Assembly (NCBI GenBank): GCA_949294185.1 | Contig: CASFGA010000009.1 | Span: 125,968 to 189,967 of the forward strand | Origin: an uncultured Bacteroides sp. | Lineage (GTDB): Bacteria > Bacteroidota > Bacteroidia > Bacteroidales > Bacteroidaceae | Reading direction: 5' to 3' | DNA length: 64,000 nt | Shown here: piece after piece, positions 1 through 8,869 of the stretch | How the letters are laid out: every line of letters begins with the position of its first letter | Position numbering within the stretch: the first letter of the stretch is position 1 | Notes under the pieces: generated by a model | What the model was told of the DNA's origin: nothing | What the model saw: only the letters and a program-made list of their open reading frames with translations | Databases searched by the model: none | Position numbers and translations under genes: made by a program

Positions 1-838
1 TGCAGGCGCATGTACTGTCTTCCGGAGGAGCGGGAATAAAGTTCTTGTCCGGGCATTTCCGGCGCATCTCAAAGAGAATTCCGCTTTCTGTCGCTACGAT
101 AAAGTCTTTCTTGTCACTTGCCATCGCATACTTCAAAAGTCCGGCCGTCGAAGCTACCTTATCCGCCAGCTTGGCGACAGCATTCTTACATTCCGGATGA
201 ACCAACACGGCAGCATCGGGATACTGTCTCTTCAGTTCGATTATCTTTTCCACAGAGAACTTTTCATGCACATGACAGGCTCCGTTCCACAGCAGCATGT
301 CGCGCCCTGTTACAAAGTTAATATAGTTTCCAAGGTTTCGATCCGGTCCGAAGATTATCTTCTCGTCAGCAGGAAGACTATCCACAATCTGCTTTGCATT
401 GGTAGAAGTCACCACGATGTCCGTAACCGCCTTGACTGCTGCACTGGTGTTCACATACGAAATGACCGTATGATCGGGATGTTCCTTCACGAACTCCGCA
501 AATTTGTCTGCCGGACAACTGTCGGCCAACGAACATCCGGCGTTCAGGTCGGGTATAAGCACTTTTTTTTCCGGACAGAGAATCTTGGCCGTTTCGCCCA
601 TGAAATGAACGCCGCACATCACGATAATACTTGCATCGGTCTTAGCCGCCCATTGCGCCAGTGCCAGACTGTCGCCCACAAAGTCGGCAATCTCCTGTAT
701 TTCGTCCGCCTGATAAAAGTGACCCAATATGACCGCATTCTTCTCCTTGCATAGTCGCCGTATCTCGTTCTTCAGATCTGTTCCTTTTTCCACGGGTTCA
801 TCCACATACCCTTTTCTTAACCATTCTTCTTTTTTCAT
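1..838 (-). CDS. nadA: Quinolinate synthase NadA (C-terminus cut by window edge)
   Basis: Makes quinolinate from iminoaspartate and dihydroxyacetone phosphate in de novo NAD synthesis; a cytosolic [4Fe-4S] enzyme. Reading back from the ATG at 838 gives 279 codons with no stop before the window begins. Visible NadA signatures are the ILGHFYQ stretch near residue 37, GVHFMGETAK near 76, AGCSLAD near 100 (first cluster cysteine of the family) and VHPEC near 210 (second cluster cysteine). The last visible residues, TCAC, sit where the family's third cluster-cysteine region starts, so that ligand lies outside. The gene runs leftward away from the 839-1290 gap. A nadB/nadC neighbour would be expected further left but cannot be seen. 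Confidence 0.95.
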   Translation of the reverse strand, partial: MKKEEWLRKGYVDEPVEKGTDLKNEIRRLCKEKNAVILGHFYQADEIQEIADFVGDSLALAQWAAKTDASIIVMCGVHFMGETAKILCPEKKVLIPDLNAGCSLADSCPADKFAEFVKEHPDHTVISYVNTSAAVKAVTDIVVTSTNAKQIVDSLPADEKIIFGPDRNLGNYINFVTGRDMLLWNGACHVHEKFSVEKIIELKRQYPDAAVLVHPECKNAVAKLADKVASTAGLLKYAMASDKKDFIVATESGILFEMRRKCPDKNFIPAPPEDSTCAC

Positions 839-942
839 ATTAGATTATATTTTTTCTTTTCTAAAAGAAAGATTTTATGATACTGATGATATCCTGTTAA
901 TACTGTTGGTAAAAATAAAAAGAATCATTTGCTTTTTCCGGT

Positions 943-971
943 TATGAATATCTGGTCATGAGATATTCATA
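943..971. repeat. Perfect 11-bp inverted repeat upstream of nadA
   Basis: TATGAATATCT at 943-953 is exactly complementary to AGATATTCATA at 961-971, with a 7-nt loop. It lies about 105 bp upstream of the nadA start and has no T-run on either side, so it looks more like an operator or DNA-level palindrome than a terminator. It sits next to the cluster of DnaA-box-like 9-mers. Its role is unknown. Confidence 0.5.
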
Positions 972-973
972 GC

Positions 974-1236
974 TTGTCAACATTCTTTTTCTTTGATATT
1001 ATTGGTTTTATCACTGTTGTCAACAATATGTTGATAATATGCAAAGTTAAAAACTTTCCTGTTATCCACGGTTGTTTTTCGCTTTAAAAATATGTTTAAA
1101 CGTGTATGAAAACTTTCTGTTATCTTTTTTGGAATGTTGGTTTCAAGCGCATGATAAGGCTTTTTTGCAATAATGCAAGAAATAGTTTTCATTTTCTTTG
1201 CTCAGGTTTTCTACACCTTTTCCACCGTTTTCAACA
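974..1236. other. DnaA-box-like cluster in an AT-rich gap; origin candidate
   Basis: This gene-free AT-rich gap between divergent nadA and the methyltransferase gene carries several 9-mers close to the bacterial DnaA box: TTGTCAACA (974-982, 1017-1025), TTATCAACA on the minus strand (1029-1037), TTATCCACG (1062-1070), TTTTCCACC (1218-1226) and TTTTCAACA (1228-1236). The same TTATCAACA word recurs at 1842-1850, 2076-2084, 2555-2563, 2577-2585, 2619-2627 and 3501-3509. I found it only twice in the rest of the window by eye. Seen: the clustering. Inferred: DnaA binding, hence an origin or a DnaA-responsive region. No dnaA or rpmH gene is in view, and three copies fall inside a coding sequence, so this is uncertain. 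Confidence 0.4.
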
Positions 1237-1255
1237 GGGTTATGAATATACTTCC

Positions 1256-1263
1256 TATCTTTG
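1256..1263 (+). promoter_or_regulatory. -7 box TATCTTTG for the RNA methyltransferase gene
   Basis: TATCTTTG matches the Bacteroidetes -7 consensus TAnnTTTG and lies 28 nt before the ATG at 1291. No clear TTTG was seen at the usual 19-21 nt upstream distance. Because transcription would begin downstream of this box, a TTG start at 1261 is excluded. Confidence 0.6.
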
Positions 1264-1290
1264 CAGCGGATATTAAGAAACAGAAAAGAT

Positions 1291-1830
1291 ATGTCTGAAC
1301 TGAGAAAACTTAAGGTAACTGAGATGAACCGTCTGACTATGGAGCAGTTTAAGGAAGCAGACAAGCTTCCTCTGGTCGTGGTGTTGGATGAAGTACGTAG
1401 TTTGCATAATATAGGTGCTGTATTCCGCACATCGGATGCTTTTTTGATAAAGAGCATTTTTCTTTGTGGCATAACGGCAACTCCTCCTCATCCTGAGATG
1501 CACAAGACGGCATTAGGAGCAGAGTATACGGTTGATTGGAAATACTTTAAGGAAACTCGGCAGGCTGTGAATGAATTGAAGGCGGCAGATTATACGGTGT
1601 TGGCGGTCGAACAGTGTGAAGGAAGCACTCTTCTTGATGATTTGGTGTTGGATAAAGAAAAGAAATATGCGGTCGTATTGGGAAACGAAGTAAAGGGAGT
1701 TCAGCAAGAGATAGTAGATATGTGTGACGGATGTATAGAAATTCCTCAGTTTGGTACGAAACATTCGCTGAATGTCTCTGTAACGGCAGGCATTATCCTT
1801 TGGGAATTTGCCAATAAGCTTATGAAATAA
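1291..1830 (+). CDS. SpoU/TrmH-family RNA 2'-O-methyltransferase
   Basis: A 179-residue SPOUT methyltransferase predicted to transfer a methyl group from S-adenosylmethionine to a ribose 2'-OH in tRNA or rRNA. All three family motifs are present: N-x-GAVFR at 40-46, VVLGNE at 128-133 and IPQFGTKHSLNVSVT at 151-165, which form the knotted AdoMet site. There is no added N-terminal RNA-binding domain, so it is the short TrmH/TrmL-like form; the exact target nucleotide cannot be read from sequence. The ATG at 1291 is chosen because an upstream in-frame TTG overlaps the promoter -7 box. It is transcribed alone, rightward, and meets the DUF4294 gene tail to tail. Confidence 0.9.
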   Translation: MSELRKLKVTEMNRLTMEQFKEADKLPLVVVLDEVRSLHNIGAVFRTSDAFLIKSIFLCGITATPPHPEMHKTALGAEYTVDWKYFKETRQAVNELKAADYTVLAVEQCEGSTLLDDLVLDKEKKYAVVLGNEVKGVQQEIVDMCDGCIEIPQFGTKHSLNVSVTAGIILWEFANKLMK

Positions 1831-1884
1831 ATCCGTTGGGTTGTTGATAACTGTTTAATAACTTGTTAATTTATTGAATTTGAG

Positions 1885-2487
1885 TTATAACTGTCCGTTC
1901 TCTACTAAAGTGATAATCCGTTCTATCATCCGGTCTTCGTCTTCCGGATGATATTCTTTCTTCAGACTTGCTCCGAATAAAGCGGCAAAAGTCTGATAGA
2001 ATCCCGCCTTGAATGGTCCCATAAAAGCTTTCACCAACTGGTATGAAGATTGGTTACATTCTCGGTTAACCAACTTTATCAACAGTTTCCCCTGTGAAAA
2101 TGTCAGTTTCTTCATCTTAGGTGTATACTGTTTTTTCAGTCCTTTTTCTACCAGTTTAATGTGATTTTCTCTTGACTTTTCATCCGGAAGTGTCTGCAAA
2201 TATTCGTAAGTCTCTATTACAGCGCGTCTTACTTCTCTTGCCAAAGGAAGCGTTTTCTTCACATCACGTACCAGTTTGTTATAGTTTCTGCGCTGTCGGT
2301 TATTTTTAAATCTCATTTCCGGGTATACATAAATGTTTTTTAGCGTTATATAAGGTATAGTGTCCCCTTTATAAATGCAGACAGGAAGCTTATAACCTTT
2401 CTCATTTGATAAAGGAAACACTTGCTGTGCATTTGTTTTTAAAACGAAAATCAACAGCAACAAGACAGAAATGAGAGTACTTTTCAT
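1885..2487 (-). CDS. DUF4294 family exported protein
   Basis: A 200-residue protein with an N-terminal Sec signal peptide ending near TNAQ (residues 17-21), followed by a short beta segment and a basic, helix-rich region (KNIYVYPEMRF..., then VRDVKKTLPLAREVRRAVIET) typical of the Bacteroidetes-only DUF4294 family as I recognise it. Predicted periplasmic. Function is unknown for the family. It is a single gene on the minus strand, divergent from the HhH protein gene; 79 bp separate the two starts. A TTATCAACA 9-mer lies inside it at 2076-2084. Confidence 0.75.
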   Translation of the reverse strand: MKSTLISVLLLLIFVLKTNAQQVFPLSNEKGYKLPVCIYKGDTIPYITLKNIYVYPEMRFKNNRQRRNYNKLVRDVKKTLPLAREVRRAVIETYEYLQTLPDEKSRENHIKLVEKGLKKQYTPKMKKLTFSQGKLLIKLVNRECNQSSYQLVKAFMGPFKAGFYQTFAALFGASLKKEYHPEDEDRMIERIITLVENGQL

Positions 2488-2566
2488 TTTTACAAAAATA
2501 GGAATAATATGATTTGTACATCGGATAAGGAGGATATTTTAACGTATAAATAACTGTTGATAATAT

Positions 2567-4618
2567 ATGAACAAGATGTTGATAAAGTTCGTTTTTACTT
2601 GTTTGTTAAGTAATTGTGTGTTGATAAACCTGTTCGCTCAGTCGGAATGGATGAATCTGGATGAATTTGTTGCAAATGAAGAAAAGCTTGTTTACTGGCA
2701 AGAACATTGGGAGGAATTGAATGAACTGGCCGAAAATCCTATAAACATTAATATGGCCACTAAGGAACAACTTGAACAATTACCTTTTCTTTCTGACCGG
2801 ATGATAGAAAACATTCTGTATGCCTTGTATAAATACAGGCCGATAGTGACTTTGAACAGTTTGTGGATAGTAGAAGGAATGGATTATCGTACATTAGACT
2901 TGTTGAAAAGGTTCATTTATATCGGAGAATATGAGAATGAGCGGGATAAGCTATATTTAAGAAGTATTTTGAAATATAATAAACAGGAGTTATTAACACG
3001 TGTGGATATTCCTTTAAACGCCAAATCCGGGTATGCGAATTATCCTTCCGACATACTTGAAAAGAGTCCGAACAAAAAATATTACGGCGATCCGTTCTAT
3101 CACAACGTGCGATACAGATTTCGATACCGTGAACAGTTGTTTTTCGGACTGACGGCAGAAAAAGATGCCGGTGAACCGTTTTTCAGATTATACAATCGGA
3201 AAGGATATGACTTTTATTCGATATTTTTCTTTTTAAAGAATGTGCGGCGTATAAAGTCTTTGGCTATCGGACATTATAAGGTGAGTTTCGGTTATGGACT
3301 GGTAATGAATACGGGTTTCAGCTTTGGAAGTGCAAGTACATTCTATGATGTACACAGGTATGGAACAGGAATAAACAAATACACCTCTGTCGGCGAATCC
3401 AATTATCTGCAAGGAATGGGCATTACTTATCAGTTGAAAAAACGTTGGAACCTGTCAGCTTGGTATTCCTTCCGTAGACAAGATGCCGATGCTGATAGTT
3501 TGTTGATAAACTCGTTGAAAACAGACGGATATCATCGGTTGAAAAAAGATTTGGAAAAGAAGAATACGATCACTAATCATCTGGCAGGCATCAATTTAAG
3601 TTATGATGGAAAATATGTGGAATATGGATTCACAGCAGTTTATAATGTTTTCAACAAGATGTTGAGTCCTGATTACCGTCCGTATAACCGTTATTATCCA
3701 CGGGGAAGAGATTTCTTTAATGCAGGAGTGTACTATAAATTTTTCCGTTATCCTTGGATTTTTTCCGGAGAGACGGCTGTTGACAAGCGGGGAGCGGTAG
3801 CTACGCTGAATACACTCAGTTATTCACCGTCTGTTCATACTACATGGACACTTATTAACAGGTATTACGACAAGCGTTATCAAGCTCTTTATGCGAACGC
3901 ATTCGGTGAAAATTCGCGTGTGCAGAATGAGGCAGGCGTTCGTATAGGACTGGAAACTGATAAGATACGGAGAATAAAAATTTTTTGTTATGGTGATTTC
4001 TTTTATTTCCCCTATCGAAAATATCAGGTGGATAGGGAAAAAACTTCAGGAATTGCAGGATGTTTTCAACTCAGTTATTCACCGAAAGAAACTTGGAACA
4101 TGATGATAAAGTATACCTATAAGAACAAGGCTAAAAACTATACGACATCAACGGGCAGGTATGTATTGCCGGAAATCCGTCAGCGACTGCATTATCAGTT
4201 TTCATACAAGCCTGATGAACTCAATTTGTTGAAGGCGGAAGCCGATTATGTCCGTTCTTCCCGTTGGAAACAGAGTACATCCGACGGGTTTGCCTTAGGC
4301 GGCACGTTGAAAGGAGGGTGGAAAAAATTTCCCTTGCAGGTCATACTTAGCGGTATATGGTTTCATACGGAAGATTTCAGTTCGCGTATCTACATGTATG
4401 AACCGGGACTTCTTTATGCTTTCTCCATGCCTGCTTTTTACGGGAAAGGAATACGGGCGGCGGTTAACTTGCGCTATGCCTTTAAAGAGCGGTTGGTTTT
4501 TCAGGCGAAATGGGGATGGACGCATTATACAGACCGGGACAAAATGGGAACGGGCGCGGAAGAAATTCAGGGAAACAACCGTTACGACCTGCAATTTCAG
4601 GCAAAAGTGAAATGGTGA
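2567..4618 (+). CDS. Exported protein with helix-hairpin-helix N-terminus and beta-rich (barrel-like) C-terminus
   Basis: 683 residues. A signal peptide (1-25, ending NLFAQ) is followed by a ComEA-like helix-hairpin-helix region near 55-115 (NININMATKEQLEQLPFLSDRMIENIL, split here by its two HhH turns). The rest is dominated by alternating aromatic/polar strands such as FGLTAEKDAGEPFFRLY and ending in LQFQAKVKW, an outer-membrane-barrel style C-terminus. Such HhH-plus-barrel proteins are common in Bacteroidales and have no firm function; DNA uptake or another envelope role is only a guess. Three DnaA-box-like words fall at its 5' end (2555-2627). Confidence 0.75.
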   Translation: MNKMLIKFVFTCLLSNCVLINLFAQSEWMNLDEFVANEEKLVYWQEHWEELNELAENPININMATKEQLEQLPFLSDRMIENILYALYKYRPIVTLNSLWIVEGMDYRTLDLLKRFIYIGEYENERDKLYLRSILKYNKQELLTRVDIPLNAKSGYANYPSDILEKSPNKKYYGDPFYHNVRYRFRYREQLFFGLTAEKDAGEPFFRLYNRKGYDFYSIFFFLKNVRRIKSLAIGHYKVSFGYGLVMNTGFSFGSASTFYDVHRYGTGINKYTSVGESNYLQGMGITYQLKKRWNLSAWYSFRRQDADADSLLINSLKTDGYHRLKKDLEKKNTITNHLAGINLSYDGKYVEYGFTAVYNVFNKMLSPDYRPYNRYYPRGRDFFNAGVYYKFFRYPWIFSGETAVDKRGAVATLNTLSYSPSVHTTWTLINRYYDKRYQALYANAFGENSRVQNEAGVRIGLETDKIRRIKIFCYGDFFYFPYRKYQVDREKTSGIAGCFQLSYSPKETWNMMIKYTYKNKAKNYTTSTGRYVLPEIRQRLHYQFSYKPDELNLLKAEADYVRSSRWKQSTSDGFALGGTLKGGWKKFPLQVILSGIWFHTEDFSSRIYMYEPGLLYAFSMPAFYGKGIRAAVNLRYAFKERLVFQAKWGWTHYTDRDKMGTGAEEIQGNNRYDLQFQAKVKW

Positions 4619-4632
4619 AAGGATAATATGTG

Positions 4633-4640
4633 TATCTTTG
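4633..4640 (+). promoter_or_regulatory. -7 box TATCTTTG before the radical SAM gene
   Basis: Exact TAnnTTTG match 25 nt upstream of the ATG at 4665 and 15 nt after the preceding stop, suggesting the radical SAM gene has its own promoter. No clear -33 box was identified. Confidence 0.55.
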
Positions 4641-4664
4641 AACCGATATTAAAAGAACAGGAAT

Positions 4665-5444
4665 ATGTCAACAGTTATTTATCCTTCTCCCATATTCGGG
4701 CCGGTACACAGTCGCAGGTTGGGTGTGTCATTGGGTATCAATCTGCTTCCCGCAGACGGAAAGTTTTGTACGTTTGACTGCATTTATTGTGAATGTGGAT
4801 ATAATAAAGACCATCGTCCGAAACTGAAACTGCCCACCCGTGAAGAAGTTCGTGTGGCATTGGAAAATCGTCTGATAAAGATGAAAGAAGAAGGAGTGAC
4901 TCCCGATGTACTGACATTTGCCGGAAACGGAGAGCCTACCGCCCATCTTCATTTTCCTGAAATCATAGAGGATACGCTGGCTTTGCGCGACCGTTACTTC
5001 CCGAAGGCTAAGGTAAGCGTGCTGAGCAACGCTACGTTTATCTGCAAGCCCGAAGTATTCGAAGCTTTGAACAGGGTGGACAACAATATATTGAAACTGG
5101 ATACGGTAGATACAGACTATATCCGGAAGGTGGATCGTCCGACCGGACAGTATGATGTAAACCGCATCATTGAAGGGCTGAAGGCTTTTAAAGGAAATGT
5201 GATTGTTCAAACCATGTTTTTGAAGGGAAGGACAGACGAGGGAGAAGATGTGGACAATACTTCGGACACGTATGTATTGCCATGGATGGAAGCGGTAAAG
5301 GCGATTGCTCCCCGTCAGGTAATGATTTATACCATTGACCGTGAAACGCCCGACAAGGCTCTTCGGAAAGCTTCTCACGAAGAGCTTGACCGTATTGTAA
5401 CGTTATTGAAAGAAGCCGGAATCAATGCCGGAGCTTCTTATTAA
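4665..5444 (+). CDS. Radical SAM protein
   Basis: 259 residues. The cluster motif C-x3-C-x2-C is seen as CTFDCIYC at 34-41, and GNGEPT near 84-89 matches the AdoMet-binding GGE-type motif; both mark a cytosolic radical SAM enzyme with a [4Fe-4S] cluster. No extra cluster domain or SPASM tail is present. Related Bacteroidales proteins are annotated only as radical SAM; the substrate is unknown. Its stop overlaps the stop of convergent cbiB by 4 nt. Confidence 0.88.
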   Translation: MSTVIYPSPIFGPVHSRRLGVSLGINLLPADGKFCTFDCIYCECGYNKDHRPKLKLPTREEVRVALENRLIKMKEEGVTPDVLTFAGNGEPTAHLHFPEIIEDTLALRDRYFPKAKVSVLSNATFICKPEVFEALNRVDNNILKLDTVDTDYIRKVDRPTGQYDVNRIIEGLKAFKGNVIVQTMFLKGRTDEGEDVDNTSDTYVLPWMEAVKAIAPRQVMIYTIDRETPDKALRKASHEELDRIVTLLKEAGINAGASY

Positions 5445-6391
5445 GGACAAGAGAGGTAAATCAACAGATAAACCGAAGTCATCAACAGGAGCATCGCTGT
5501 TTCTGACCGGCGGTTGACAGCAATGGCCTGCCGCATGTCGTTGCTGTTCAAAGGGCGTTCGTTTGTGCCGATATAGGGTTTGTAAACGGTTTCTCCGAAA
5601 TAATCGTGCGGTCCGCCGAAGCGGCAGTTCAGTATGCCTGCCAGAGCCGCTTCGGGGAATCCGGAATTAGGACTGGCATGTTGGCGTCCGTATTTCTTTA
5701 TGAAGGGCAATAAAGACCGCCGTCCTGTGACGATTGCCATCAGAAGTGCCGTCAGGCGGGCGGGGAGATAGTTTGCCGCGTCGTCCGTGCAGGCTGCAAA
5801 GCATCCGAAATCCTTGTAACGCCTGTTTTTGTAACCTATCATCGAGTCGAGCGTGTTAATCATCTTGTAAGTCATCATGCCGGGAAGCCCGAGCAGAAGA
5901 TACCAGAACAAAGGAGCGATAACACCGTCGCTCAGATTTTCGGCCAGTGTTTCGAGAGCGGCTGTACGCACTTCCTGGTCGGTCAGTGCTTTCGTATCCC
6001 GTCCCACAATGCGTGAAACCTGTCTTCTGCCTTCTTCCAATGAGCGGTCGGCAGCGAAAAACACCATCCGCACTTCATCAACCAATGTCTTTCCTGCAAG
6101 GCAATAGAATACGCCGATAGCAGAAACGGCGGTTCCCATCCATCTGTTCCATGTGAAACAAAGATAAAGCAGAAGCGTGCTGACGGCGAAAGTTCCGGTT
6201 ATCAGCAGGCAGGCGGCTACTGTCCCTTTGACTTTTCTGTGTTTTCCTCGGTTCCATTGCCGTTCAAAAAAGGCGATAAGCTTTCCGAAGCCGATTACGG
6301 GATGCGGAAGAAAAGCAGGATCGCCCAATAATCTGTCCAATAAAAATCCGGCGATAAGCGGAATCCACAGTGTCAGCAAGTATATATCCAT
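5441..6391 (-). CDS. cbiB: Adenosylcobinamide-phosphate synthase CbiB
   Basis: 316-residue inner-membrane protein that joins (R)-1-amino-2-propanol phosphate to adenosylcobyric acid, forming adenosylcobinamide phosphate. Recognised from LLDRLLGDPAFLPHPV near residues 17-32, SDGVIAPLFWYLLLGLPG near 153-170 and GFPEAALAGIL near 243-253, with several hydrophobic segments. It is the last gene of a three-gene minus-strand operon, and its start lies 19 bp inside the end of cobD, the enzyme that supplies its aminopropanol substrate. The tight overlaps suggest co-translation. Confidence 0.95.
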   Translation of the reverse strand: MDIYLLTLWIPLIAGFLLDRLLGDPAFLPHPVIGFGKLIAFFERQWNRGKHRKVKGTVAACLLITGTFAVSTLLLYLCFTWNRWMGTAVSAIGVFYCLAGKTLVDEVRMVFFAADRSLEEGRRQVSRIVGRDTKALTDQEVRTAALETLAENLSDGVIAPLFWYLLLGLPGMMTYKMINTLDSMIGYKNRRYKDFGCFAACTDDAANYLPARLTALLMAIVTGRRSLLPFIKKYGRQHASPNSGFPEAALAGILNCRFGGPHDYFGETVYKPYIGTNERPLNSNDMRQAIAVNRRSETAMLLLMTSVYLLIYLSCP

Positions 6392-7386
6392 TCTTTGATA
6401 CGGTCGATAAGTTGGTTGTTTTCTGTTGGGGTCTGGATGGCGATACGGAAAAAGCGTTCGTCCAGTCCTTCAAAGTTGGAAGCGTCCCGGATGAGGATTC
6501 CATACCGGATGGCAAGAAATTCTTTCAGAGCTGCTGCCCGTCCGCTTCGCAGTTGGATAAGCATGTAGTGTGTATCCGACTCCCACACTTCCATGCCTCC
6601 TGTTTTCTTTAATGCTTCGGCCACGCGGTCTTTTTCCTTCAGCAACGCCTGAATATCCGGTTGGTATTCTTGCGCATGATTCAGCAGATATTGTCCGGCG
6701 GCAATGGCAAGTGCATTGACCGACCACGGCATACGGCATTTCCGTAACTTGCCGATAAGGAGCGGATGCCCCGTTACATACCCGATGCGCAGACCGGGAA
6801 CGGCAAACTGTTTGGTCATAGAGTGCAATTGCAGCACATTAGGATAGGCAAGAGCTTCCTTCACGCCGATTATCCGTTTGAGTGTAAACGCTTCGTATGA
6901 CTGGTCAAGAATAAACAGGTGTTGCGGATAATTTTCTATCAGCTGTTTGAGTAGGTTTATATCATATACTTCTCCAGTCGGATTGTTCGGATTGCACAGC
7001 CATATCAGTACCGGCTTTTCCGGAAACCGGTTCAAATCGTAAATCGGATGTACCTGATGAGCATGCAGACGGCATGCATCCGCGTATTCGCTGAAGGTGG
7101 GCATCTTTATGAACGAATGACTTTCCCGATAAGCTTGGGCAATCAGATAGATGGCTTCTGTCGCCCCGTTGGTTGCACATACATGCTCCGGCTCTATTCC
7201 GCAGTGCGCGGCTATGTTTCGTTCCAATGAAAAAGGTTCAGGTTCGGGATAAGCCCGGATGCTGTCCATGTGTTCATACAGATATTGTTTCAGCCCGTCA
7301 TGATTTGTCTGGTGGCATACGTTTGAACTGAAATTAGACTTTATATGCTTGTAATGGTAAATGTCGTCTCCGTGTCCGTCAGTCAT
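6373..7386 (-). CDS. cobD: L-threonine-O-3-phosphate decarboxylase CobD
   Basis: 337-residue fold-type I PLP enzyme. CNPNNPTG at 131-138, D161 in LDQSY, the Schiff-base lysine K192 in SMTKQF and R200 in LRIGY are all present. The protein resembles histidinol-phosphate aminotransferase, but its position between cbiB and cobQ makes threonine-phosphate decarboxylase (giving aminopropanol phosphate for CbiB) the better call. It overlaps cobQ by 8 bp and cbiB by 19 bp. Cytosolic. The remaining doubt is only between decarboxylase and aminotransferase activity. Confidence 0.9.
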   Translation of the reverse strand: MTDGHGDDIYHYKHIKSNFSSNVCHQTNHDGLKQYLYEHMDSIRAYPEPEPFSLERNIAAHCGIEPEHVCATNGATEAIYLIAQAYRESHSFIKMPTFSEYADACRLHAHQVHPIYDLNRFPEKPVLIWLCNPNNPTGEVYDINLLKQLIENYPQHLFILDQSYEAFTLKRIIGVKEALAYPNVLQLHSMTKQFAVPGLRIGYVTGHPLLIGKLRKCRMPWSVNALAIAAGQYLLNHAQEYQPDIQALLKEKDRVAEALKKTGGMEVWESDTHYMLIQLRSGRAAALKEFLAIRYGILIRDASNFEGLDERFFRIAIQTPTENNQLIDRIKEWIYTC

Positions 7387-8869
7387 TGGTCAATATTTGA
7401 TATAGCAGCGGCATGTTCAGGTGCTTGCGCACATGATCCGCCAGTTTGTTGTATTGTTCTTCTTTATAATCGTTGTAGTCAGGAGTCAGACAAACTTGCT
7501 TTCCTGCATAAGGCTTCAGCAGCCAGTCGATGACGGAAGGATTGTCTAATATGCCGTGCATGTATGTGCCGAAACATTTCCGGTCGGCCATGCATCCGTC
7601 TGTTTGTCCGTTGTCAGTATGGATGAATGGCGTGATGCTTTCACCTTCCGCAGCCGTGGTTCTGCCCTGATGGATTTCATATCCGTGGCAGACGATGCCT
7701 GTCTTTTCCGGAAAGACAAAGCTTGAACGGCGCGTAACCTTTTCTCCCTGTATGACGGTATGGACGGGAAGCAGTCCCAATCCCGGCAATGTGCGGATAT
7801 TCCCTTCTGTTCCGTCCGGATCGCTTATGCTGAGGCCCATCATCTGATAGCCTCCGCAGATTCCCATGACGGTGCTTCCCTGTCTGCGGGCTTTCAGAAT
7901 GGTTTCTGTCATGCCGTTTCGCCAAAGTTCGTCTAAGTCTCCCAATGTGTTTTTAGTGCCAGGAAGCAGGATGATGTCGGCTTTCAGCAGTTCTTCCTTG
8001 TCGTTCGTGTAATAGAGATTGATCCGCCTGTCGCGTTCCAATGTATTGAAGTCGGTAAAGTTGGACAGATGACGTAACCGCACTACGGCAACGTTGACTT
8101 TTCCTTCTGCGGCATTCGTCTGTTTCTGCTGAAGTTCGACCGAATCCTCTTCCTCAATGTGGATATTGCTGAAGTAAGGGATGACTCCCAATACGGGAAC
8201 ACCGCAGATATCCTCCATCATTCTCACTCCCGATTCGAACAAGCGCATGTCTCCCCGTAACTTGTTGATGATAATGCCTTTGATTCGCTGCCGGTCTTCC
8301 GGAGTCTGCAAGGCGATTGAACCGTATGCGCTGGCGAATACGCCTCCCCGGTCGATGTCTGCCACAAGCAAGACATCCGCTTTTGCATGGCGGGCCATCG
8401 GCATGTTGACGAGATCCGTCTCGCGCAAATTGATTTCCGAGATGCTTCCCGCGCCTTCCATCACGATGGGATTATAGCGGGCGTTCAGCCGGTCGAAGGC
8501 GGCGTTCACTTCGCCGCGTAAAACCTCTCGTCCTTCCTTGCGGAAATATTCGTAAGCATGGCGGTTTCCCACCGGCTTGCCGTGGAGAACTACCTGTGTG
8601 GTCAGTTCTGACGACGGTTTCAGCAGAATCGGATTCATGTCCGTATGGCAGGGAATGCCCGCCGCCTCGGCCTGTACGGCCTGCGCCCTCCCGATTTCCA
8701 GTCCGTCGGGCGTGACATACGAGTTTAAGGCCATGTTCTGCGCCTTGAACGGTGCCGGATGAAACCCGTCTTGCCGGAAGATGCGGCACAGTGCGGCGGC
8801 AATTACACTTTTTCCCACATTACTCCCCGTTCCGGCGAGCATAAGCGGATGTAAGGTTGGTCTCTGCAT
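7379..8869 (-). CDS. cobQ: Cobyric acid synthase CobQ/CbiP
   Basis: 496 residues. Catalyses the four ATP- and glutamine-dependent amidations (b, d, e, g side chains) of adenosylcobyrinic acid a,c-diamide. The N-terminal dethiobiotin-synthetase-like domain has P-loop GTGSNVGKS at 13-21; the C-terminal class I glutamine amidotransferase domain has nucleophile C338 in GICGGYQ and H438 in YMHGIL. It is the first gene of the cobQ-cobD-cbiB operon. A -7 box at 8920-8927 leaves a leader of about 45 nt, too short for a cobalamin riboswitch. Confidence 0.96.
   Translation of the reverse strand: MQRPTLHPLMLAGTGSNVGKSVIAAALCRIFRQDGFHPAPFKAQNMALNSYVTPDGLEIGRAQAVQAEAAGIPCHTDMNPILLKPSSELTTQVVLHGKPVGNRHAYEYFRKEGREVLRGEVNAAFDRLNARYNPIVMEGAGSISEINLRETDLVNMPMARHAKADVLLVADIDRGGVFASAYGSIALQTPEDRQRIKGIIINKLRGDMRLFESGVRMMEDICGVPVLGVIPYFSNIHIEEEDSVELQQKQTNAAEGKVNVAVVRLRHLSNFTDFNTLERDRRINLYYTNDKEELLKADIILLPGTKNTLGDLDELWRNGMTETILKARRQGSTVMGICGGYQMMGLSISDPDGTEGNIRTLPGLGLLPVHTVIQGEKVTRRSSFVFPEKTGIVCHGYEIHQGRTTAAEGESITPFIHTDNGQTDGCMADRKCFGTYMHGILDNPSVIDWLLKPYAGKQVCLTPDYNDYKEEQYNKLADHVRKHLNMPLLYQILTND

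Noticed and set aside
977..1192. 71-residue ORF in the nadA upstream gap
   Set aside because: Low-complexity, AT-driven sequence with no fold or signal, lying over the DnaA-box-like words.
1261..1290. TTG start extending the RNA methyltransferase by ten residues
   Set aside because: It overlaps the TATCTTTG promoter box at 1256-1263; transcription starts downstream.
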